64,000 nucleotides of DNA, taken from Haematococcus lacustris (taxonomy: Eukaryota > Chlorophyta > Chlorophyceae > Chlamydomonadales > Haematococcaceae). The translations under genes were made by a program, and so were the position numbers. This document shows, piece by piece, positions 58,301 through 64,000 of this stretch (position 1 is its first letter; each line of letters begins with the position of its first letter). The DNA lies in contig JASKMD010000013.1 in NCBI GenBank assembly GCA_030144725.1, positions 1,316,518 to 1,380,517 of the forward strand. The letters run 5' to 3'. A model generated the notes under the pieces. It worked only from the letters and a program-made list of their open reading frames with translations. It did not search any database and had not been told where the DNA came from.

Positions 58301-59504
58301 TGCCCTGAGCAACTGGCTGGCTGCAGGCCTGCCTTACCCTGCCCAGCCCCCTGCCCTGCAGCCCAGCCTGGCTGCAGCCCTGGCCCCCCCTGCCCAGCCC
58401 CCTGCCCTGCAGCCCAGCCTGGCTGCAGCCCTGGCCCCCCCTGCCCAGCCCCCTGCCCTGAGCAACTGGCTGGCTGCAGGCCTGCCTTACCCTGCCCAGC
58501 CCCCTGCCCTGCAGCCCAGCCTGGCTGCAGCCCTGGCCCCCCCTGCCCAGCCCCCTGCCCAGCTCCCTGCCCCGAGCAAAATGAGCAAGGGACACTACAT
58601 GAGGACACTCTCATGCTTTGAGGACATAGAGTCCGAGTATGAGTATGGGCTACCTGGGGTTCGACCACCCTTGAAGTTCCTCGAGGCAGAGCAGGGAAGG
58701 CCACACAGGGGCGGCGACAAGAACTACTCTGACCAGGTCGAGTACCTCAAGGACTGCGTCTTCACCATAAAGATGGTGAGGGAGTTGGAGGGTCTGACGG
58801 CCAAAGAGCTGCAGCAGCTTGCTGACAAGGACTTCAGGACTGCAGCTTCCCAGTCTCAGGGATCCAACAAGGCCAGGTTTCACAGGCGCTGGTCTGGGCT
58901 ACGAAAGTGGCTGCAAGACAAGTACCCCAAGCACTACCAAGCTGCCAGGGAAATGAAGAAGAAGCCAGGCATGACAGCAGCAGAGGCCATGGCTCTGATG
59001 GACCGCCCAGTGGAGAGTGTCCCCACTCCTTTGCGGCTGTTAAAGAGGGGGCGACAGGAGCAGGGCCTCCACAGCCCCAATGCTCAGTCTGCCAAGAGGA
59101 TCCTGTTTGGTGAGCTCCAGTGTGAGGAGCTGGGCTTGGATGTGGCAGCCTGTGCTGACACATTGATCACACAGCTCCAGCAGCAGGCAGGTGCTGTTTG
59201 TGGCAGCAGTCAGGGTCAGGCCTACAAGCAGGTGGTGGGTGGGGTGCAGGAAGGTGTGCTGGTGCAGCTGGCTGCAGCCTTGTCCCTACCTATCAGCACT
59301 TCCAAGGGAGGCCAACAAGGCATGTGTGGGTATGCTCTCTATGGCGCAATGAAGAGGGCTGGGATGGAGGCACAGCACCCAGGGGTGGAGGCTGCTCAAA
59401 TCACCAAGCTATTGGCATCAGCATGGGCATGTGGGGGGGGGGCTATCCAGGGTGTGTACAACATGTATGCTGCCATTGCCAACAAGTTGGAGGGCAGGAA
59501 GTGA
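55332..59504 (+). CDS. Tyrosine recombinase (Crypton-like) with long internal repeats
   Basis: Exons with full phase agreement: 55332-55491, 55574-55725, 55796-55963, 56350-56515, 56662-56940, 57018-59504; about 1136 residues, 5' end unresolved. The recombinase core shows AGIARSDDIRQLRLQDL (first catalytic Arg), GGKTGTP (Lys hairpin), HAFRKGAAFNLF (HxxR box), SVGNWKND (Trp in place of the second His) and VMMQAYTTG (nucleophile Tyr). After a conserved helical segment (HSFYPFLAGLQ; VELCIWGLPHVHQLVV) comes a basic coil, 24 copies of a 17-residue repeat, and a C-terminal basic helical region (VRELEGLTAKELQQLADKDF; NKARFHRRWSGLRKWLQDKY) that could bind DNA, as the GCR1-like domain does in Cryptons. 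Reaction: strand exchange through a 3'-phosphotyrosine. Probably the gene of a mobile element; no reverse transcriptase is nearby, which argues against DIRS. Confidence 0.75.
55975..56340 (+). repeat. Intronic minisatellite CCCTGCACCCCTGGCCTG + (CTG)n
   Basis: Ten copies of a unit made of gccctgcacccctggcctg and three to five ctg triplets fill the intron between 55964 and 56349 of the recombinase gene. Confidence 0.95.
57330..58555 (+). repeat. 51-bp coding repeat, 24 copies in a Q-Q-S pattern
   Basis: Two 17-residue modules alternate: Q = QPSLAAALAPPAQPPAL and S = SNWLAAGLPYPAQPPAL. Order is QQS six times, QS, QQS, Q, so the higher-order unit is 153 bp. All copies stay in frame and nearly identical at DNA level, pointing to recent unequal exchange. 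Confidence 0.95.
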
Positions 59505-61204
59505 GCGACATGCCATCAGTCTGTGGATCAGCTGTTGATTGTGACTGGGTTGTTTGCATGGTTTACATGGATTGGTTGACAACGATACGGGGAAGGGCAG
59601 AGCTGCCGTTGAATGTCAGTGGACAGGTCTAAATAAGATGCAGATACGTGTTGGAGACATCAAATGCAGACACTTGTTCCAGTTGCTTACAAATGGTGGA
59701 TAAAAATGAAGAGGAAACACATGTAAGGGGCTGTCTATGCTTGACAGTCATGGTCAACACCATTGCCCAGCAGCCATACTGCTGCCATTACCTAGCCTTA
59801 CAGTTGCTATGAAGCAGTCCTGCCCAGCTCCACAGCTGCTCTGCTCTATAGCACAGCTGCTCTTGCCTGGCACCACAGCTGCTCCTGCCTGGCACCACAG
59901 CTGCTCCTGCCTGGCACCACAGCTGCTCCTGCCTGGCACCACAGCTGCTCCTGCCCAGCACCACAGCTGCTTGTCTCTATAGCACACCTGCTCCTACCTG
60001 GCACCACAGCTGCTCCTGCCTGGCACCACAGCTGCTCCTGCCTGGCACCACAGCTGCTCCTGCATGGCACCACAACTGCTCCTGCCTGGCACCACAGCTG
60101 CTCCTGCCCAGCACCACAGCTGCTCCTGCCTGGCACCACAGCTGCTCCTGCATGGCACCACAGCTGCTCCTGCCCAGCACCACAGCTGCTCCTGCCTGGC
60201 ACCACAGCAGCTCCTGCCAGGCACCACAGCTGCTCCTGCCCAGCACCACAGCTGCTCCTGCCCAGCACCACAGCTGCTCCTGCCCAGCACCACAGCTGCT
60301 CTGCTCTATAGCACACCTGCTCCTGCCCAGCACCACAACTGCTCCTCTCTGTAGCACAGCTGCTCCTCTTTGTAGCACAGCTGCTCCTGCCTAGCACTAA
60401 GGGACTGCGTCAAGCAGTCAGTCAGCCTCTTTTCGTCGACCTCTTCGCGGACCTGCGGACCAGTCAACCAGTCAGCTCAAGACTAGCTTTCAGCTTCCCG
60501 CAATACTACACGCTTCATCCTCACTCGTCTTGCTGCGCAACTCGCTACACGACGCAACTTGCTACAGACTTCCCATGCGACACACCTTGGATTTTCGGCC
60601 CCGCTGTTTCGGGAGCTTCTCGACCCCGCGACCTCACCAGCCGCTTGGCCCACGCCTCTAGCCCGCAGCGTGCGGTTCCCGTGGCTTTCTGCGCTCACTC
60701 CCCTCCCCGCACTTTTTCGGCTTTTCCCCAGGCCGAAACCGTGGGGAGAACCACCAACCCCCCTAACGATAAGGGACAACGGCTTTTCCGGGTTCATTTC
60801 TGCACCGATTCACACGCGGATTGAAGCGTCGGAAAGCGGCTGCGCTGAGGCACACGCTGAGCCGGAAGGGCATGTTGCCGGGTATCTGACCCTGCCGAGC
60901 CTGCGGACTTGATGTACGTTGACCCAGTAGCGGTGAGTCCTTGTTTAACGCGATGGATAGTGCGCGATGTGTTAGGAGCCCGACATCATGTTCAACATGA
61001 AAATCAACATGCGCTGGCTCAGGGGCTCTGGAACTAGGAGGAGACCACAGTAGGAGCACAGCAGTGGCAAGTGCATCAATCCCTTGTTAATTAGGCTCCA
61101 AAAGGTGGGCAAAACCCTCCTCCATGCTCCCCACTTTGCTGATGCCAGTCTCACAACCATCGAAGTGAATCGAAGTCTCCAGCCCTGCGTCACTAGCTAG
61201 GGAT
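59505..61204. other. Non-coding interval
   Basis: Holds the recombinase 3' flank (TGTAA at 59722-59726, about 218 bp after the stop, a fitting polyadenylation signal), a minisatellite, and 60.4-61.2 kb with no gene I can support. Confidence 0.5.
59845..60395 (+). repeat. CACAGCTGCTCCTGCCTGGCAC minisatellite
   Basis: About 25 copies of a 21-bp unit (gctcctgcctggcaccacag, with cagcac and atggcac variants). The same unit occurs in a few copies at 55200-55300, upstream of the recombinase gene, so related repeats flank that gene. Confidence 0.9.
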
Positions 61205-61211
61205 CTCAACT

Positions 61212-63783
61212 GTGGACCCCCTGCCAAGTCCTCAACACTTCCCAAGATTTCCCAAGAGGGGTTTTAGAAGCTGGCGTGTGCACATGCCTGCAGGCATGGG
61301 CTTGTCCTCCAAATCCCACCCCTACAGACGGAAGGGGTGCCATGCTGCCCGCTGTGCATGTTGTGCAACGTGTACGCAAGCTAGCAGCACTGGCTGGGTA
61401 GAGATTCATGTGGAGGGGGAGGCAGCCTCCTACCGCTCCGGGCAGAGTCTACTAGCCATCGGCCAGGTCACAGCCCAGATGGCTGAAATCATCAAGGCCT
61501 GCGACAACCTGGTGCCCGCAGTGACTCCATTAGCCCACAGGACTTGCGCTGAGGCTGCTGCAGCTGCGCTTGCCGTGGGCAAGCGGTTGCAGGGGCAGGA
61601 GCAGCCCATGCCCAGTCTTTGCTCCACACCCACGCAAGCAGCTGCACAGCCTGGGCCAGCCCATTCGCCCTGCCCCCACCATCTCCCAGACCAACCACCC
61701 TCGCACCCATCACAGCTGCAGGGGTCCAGCCAGCACCACCCGGCCCTGCCGGCTCTGCTGCACCTACCAGGGCTCTCCATCCTCACTAGGCCTGCCACCA
61801 ACCCTGTGACCTCACCTGCCATGGAGCAACAACCCATCATGTGAGTGCCCCTGCTGGATGATGGGCTGACATGGCAAGCCAGCTGAACAACATCAGTTGC
61901 ACACTCAGGTTGCAGCCTGTTTCCACCTAGCACCCTTGTGAAAGCACCACTCGTCACACTCCTGTGTGTGGTGTCATGCAGAGGTGTTCGACTACATTCG
62001 CCACTACTACCATGAGCACAGCAAGCCCTCGCCCTCGTGCAAGGACCAGCGGTCATATCGGGTGTGCCAAACTGCTGGGTGAGTGCCCTACCGCCAAACT
62101 GCATGTGCACCATTGACTGTGCATGAATGCATGCATGCGCCACATGCAATGCAACCACTAATGTGCCCCAGCCACAAGTCTTGCTGCATGAGTGCTTGCG
62201 TCCTGGCACCCCCGCACCCTTGGCTGGCACCCCCACCCTTCTCCACCCCTCCACCCCTCCGCCCTTCCACCCTTTCCCCACCCTTCTCCCCTCCTCTCTC
62301 CCCTCCTGGCCTTCAGCCTGTCCTGCTGCCTTCACCCCCTCCCCTCCCTCCCCCCTCCCCCCTCCCCGTCCCACCACCTCCCAGCAAAACCCAGCCCCTG
62401 AGCGCCACAGCTATGCGGCAGTGGTTCCTGTGTCCTTGTGAGCTTGGCCAGCAGCCTAGCCTTGCCTGCTCTTTGCGCACATGCCTCCATTGCAAGTCAC
62501 GCAAGCTACAGCTACAGCCGGATGCAGATGGCAGCGTCATGCTCACTGTGCGTCAGTATGGAAAGCCATCATCAGCTGTAGGTACCCGGCCGGTTGAGCT
62601 GTTGTGCATGAGGGTGAGCTTGAGTGATGCTGTAGGCATGCTGAACAAGCAGATGCCAGAGTACATCAAGCACCACCGGTTGGCACATCACCAGCTGCAG
62701 GTTTTCCGTGAGCATCGTGAGGCCGTCAAGGCAGGCAAGGATGGGAAGGTGGTTATTTCATGTGATTGGTCAGAGAAGCTGACTGTTGAGCGCAGCGTTG
62801 AGATCATGTCAGAGCACTGGCATGCAGCGCAGATAGGCATTCTCGTGGCGTGTGCATACTTCAAGAACAAAGAGGGGGCCTACTATGAGCAGACCGTGTA
62901 TGTCATGACAGATGGGAAGGAGCAGTCGGCAGCCATTACCCAAGCAGCAGTAAACCAGGTGGTGTGTTATTTGCTGGCAGAGCATGACATGGACATGAGG
63001 CAGTTGTATATGTGGTCTGATGGGTGTGCAGGGCAGTTCAAGGGCGCCCCAGCCATGCGACAGCATTGGGGTATGGCACAGAGGTTCAGCGTGCCAGTGT
63101 GGTGGAGCTATGGGGCTACGGCACACTTCAAGGGCAGGCATGATTCAGAGGGAGGGGTGGTGAAGCAGTGGTTGAGGGGTGAGATCCTGGCTGATCGTGT
63201 TGGGAAGTGCAATGCATTGGGGTTTGTGCAGCATTGCAATGCATATCACAAGGCAGCTACTGCTGCTGAACCCAGCAAGGCTCACCGTGCACGAGCAAGT
63301 GTGAGTCATCGGTGGTGCTTGGAGCTGAGCACACAGGAGGTACAGCTTTGCAGTGCTCCACAGCGGGATGCACATGCCTTTGCATCATCCATCCCCGGCT
63401 CTATGAGCATGCACAGTTGCTTCTTTCCTGCTGCAGGGTTCCAGGTTGAGTGGTCACAGACTGCATGTGCATGTGCCCAATGCATGACCCCCGCACCAAG
63501 GGGTTTGTGTATGAGGCCCTCCATCACAAAGCCCTTTGTAGCCATGCCCATGTTCGATCAGAAGCGGGATGACAAGCATTGGGACGATGAGTGCCTCACC
63601 CTTCTGTGCTCATTTGCACCAGACAACGTGATGCAGCTGTGCACCTTGGGCAAGAAGCTGAGCGTGAAGATGTTAAACGAGTATTGCAAGGCAGTGGGGT
63701 TGTGTGTGCCAGCCAACACATTGCGTGCTGACCTACGATACATGGTGCTGCAGCATTTGAATGAGCAGGCAGAGTGCGACTGA
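61212..63783 (+). CDS. DDE-transposase-like protein, exon structure partly resolved
   Basis: The main exon is open from about 62390 to TGA 63783. It encodes a Cys-rich FLCPCELGQQPSLACSLRTC and CLHCKSRK motif, then VVISCDWSEKLTVERSVEIM (Asp), LYMWSDGCAGQFKGA (Asp) and TAHFKGRHDSEGGVVKQWLR (Glu), a D...D...E pattern of an RNase-H-fold transposase. A C-terminal Cys cluster (ACACAQCM) and CKAVGLCVPANTLRADLRYM follow. Upstream candidate exons are about 61379-61840 (EIHVEGEAASYRSGQSLLAI) and 61979-62078 (VFDYIRHYYHEHSKPSPSCK), but the junctions I tried were not in phase. No inverted repeats found; the right end may be beyond the window. The gene could equally be a domesticated transposase. A TGTAA lies at 63792. 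Superfamily not assigned. Confidence 0.55.
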
Positions 63784-64000
63784 GCTGGCTGTGTAAAAAG
63801 AGAAACCTGGGCTCCATGCGTAAAGTGTACCGCAGTGTACCGCAGCGGAGAACTCTGCATCCCGCGTTGTGGGTGTTGTTAGGCAACACTTGAAAGGCCC
63901 ATTGCGCAGAGCGAAACCGTTCGCGTGCTTGGCAGACTGCCGGTCACCGTAGGGTGCCAGCAGCTCGGGCGCGCAGGCGCAAGCGCAACGCAAAGATAAG
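63784..64000. other. Right edge of window, no gene seen
   Basis: Contains TGTAA at 63792-63796, a short direct repeat gtgtaccgca (63826 and 63836) and a GC-rich end. Nothing further recognised. Confidence 0.5.

Noticed and set aside
57136..58704. Long antisense frames (GQGAGQGKAGLQPAS repeats) opposite the recombinase gene
   Set aside because: Shadow of the 51-bp coding repeat; the sense strand has in-phase exons and a recombinase domain.
60559..60912. Open frame MLQTSHATHLGFSAPLF...
   Set aside because: No domain, GC-rich composition keeps frames open, and no splice or neighbour support.

Overview
The window is nuclear DNA from a green alga. The evidence is GC-rich exons split by short GT-AG introns, TGTAA polyadenylation signals, SulP, HSP90 and TKL-kinase genes of algal/plant type, huge (GCCT)n and C-rich minisatellites, and a dense load of nested transposons. 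The style fits a volvocalean and most resembles Haematococcus lacustris; that species call is inference, not a database result.

Layout. 1-6.5 kb: most of a 16-exon TKL-type protein kinase gene on the + strand, 5' end outside the window. 6.5-9.2 kb: no gene, with repeats and transposon debris. 9.2-25.8 kb: what I read as a single decayed APE-type LINE that has been broken three ways. Two TIR DNA transposons (A, 9646-12173; B, 12637-15390) sit in it with 7-bp target duplications and related termini. Its C-terminal third (about 16186-25580) is inverted. Inside that inverted part lies an 8.6-kb Ty3/gypsy-like element with one uninterrupted 2.7-kb-codon frame. 26.3-29.3 kb: UBX-domain gene (-). 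30.8-31.4 kb: C-terminal fragment of a Fanzor/TnpB-like nuclease (-). 31.9-42.4 kb: 17 exons of a SulP/SULTR sulfate transporter (+), with an 899-bp hAT-like element in one intron. 45.4-46.9 kb: first five exons of cytosolic HSP90 (+), cut off by a 500-N assembly gap (46961-47460). 48.2-52.0 kb: RING-H2 protein (+). 52.75 kb: tRNA-Asn(GUU) (-). 53.3 kb: second Fanzor-like scrap. 53.6-55.1 kb: minisatellite and an array of perfect palindromes. 55.3-59.5 kb: intron-containing tyrosine recombinase gene (Crypton-like) with 24 copies of a 17-residue repeat. 61.2-63.8 kb: DDE-transposase-like gene (+).

The most interesting system is the gypsy-like element. Its polyprotein runs gag-like region, CCHC knuckle, aspartic protease, reverse transcriptase, RNase H, C5-cytosine DNA methyltransferase, integrase, PHD finger. 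A retroelement that carries both a DNA-methylation writer and a histone-tail reader could mark its own copies or its target sites. The methyltransferase keeps the catalytic Cys and motif VI Glu but has an unusual motif IV (W-E-C-Q instead of P-C-Q).

Host genes in the window (kinase, UBX, sulfate transporter, HSP90, RING-H2, tRNA) look like ordinary single-copy genes with no shared pathway. All exon boundaries given were derived by hand from splice consensus and reading-phase agreement; gene 5' ends are mostly unresolved.
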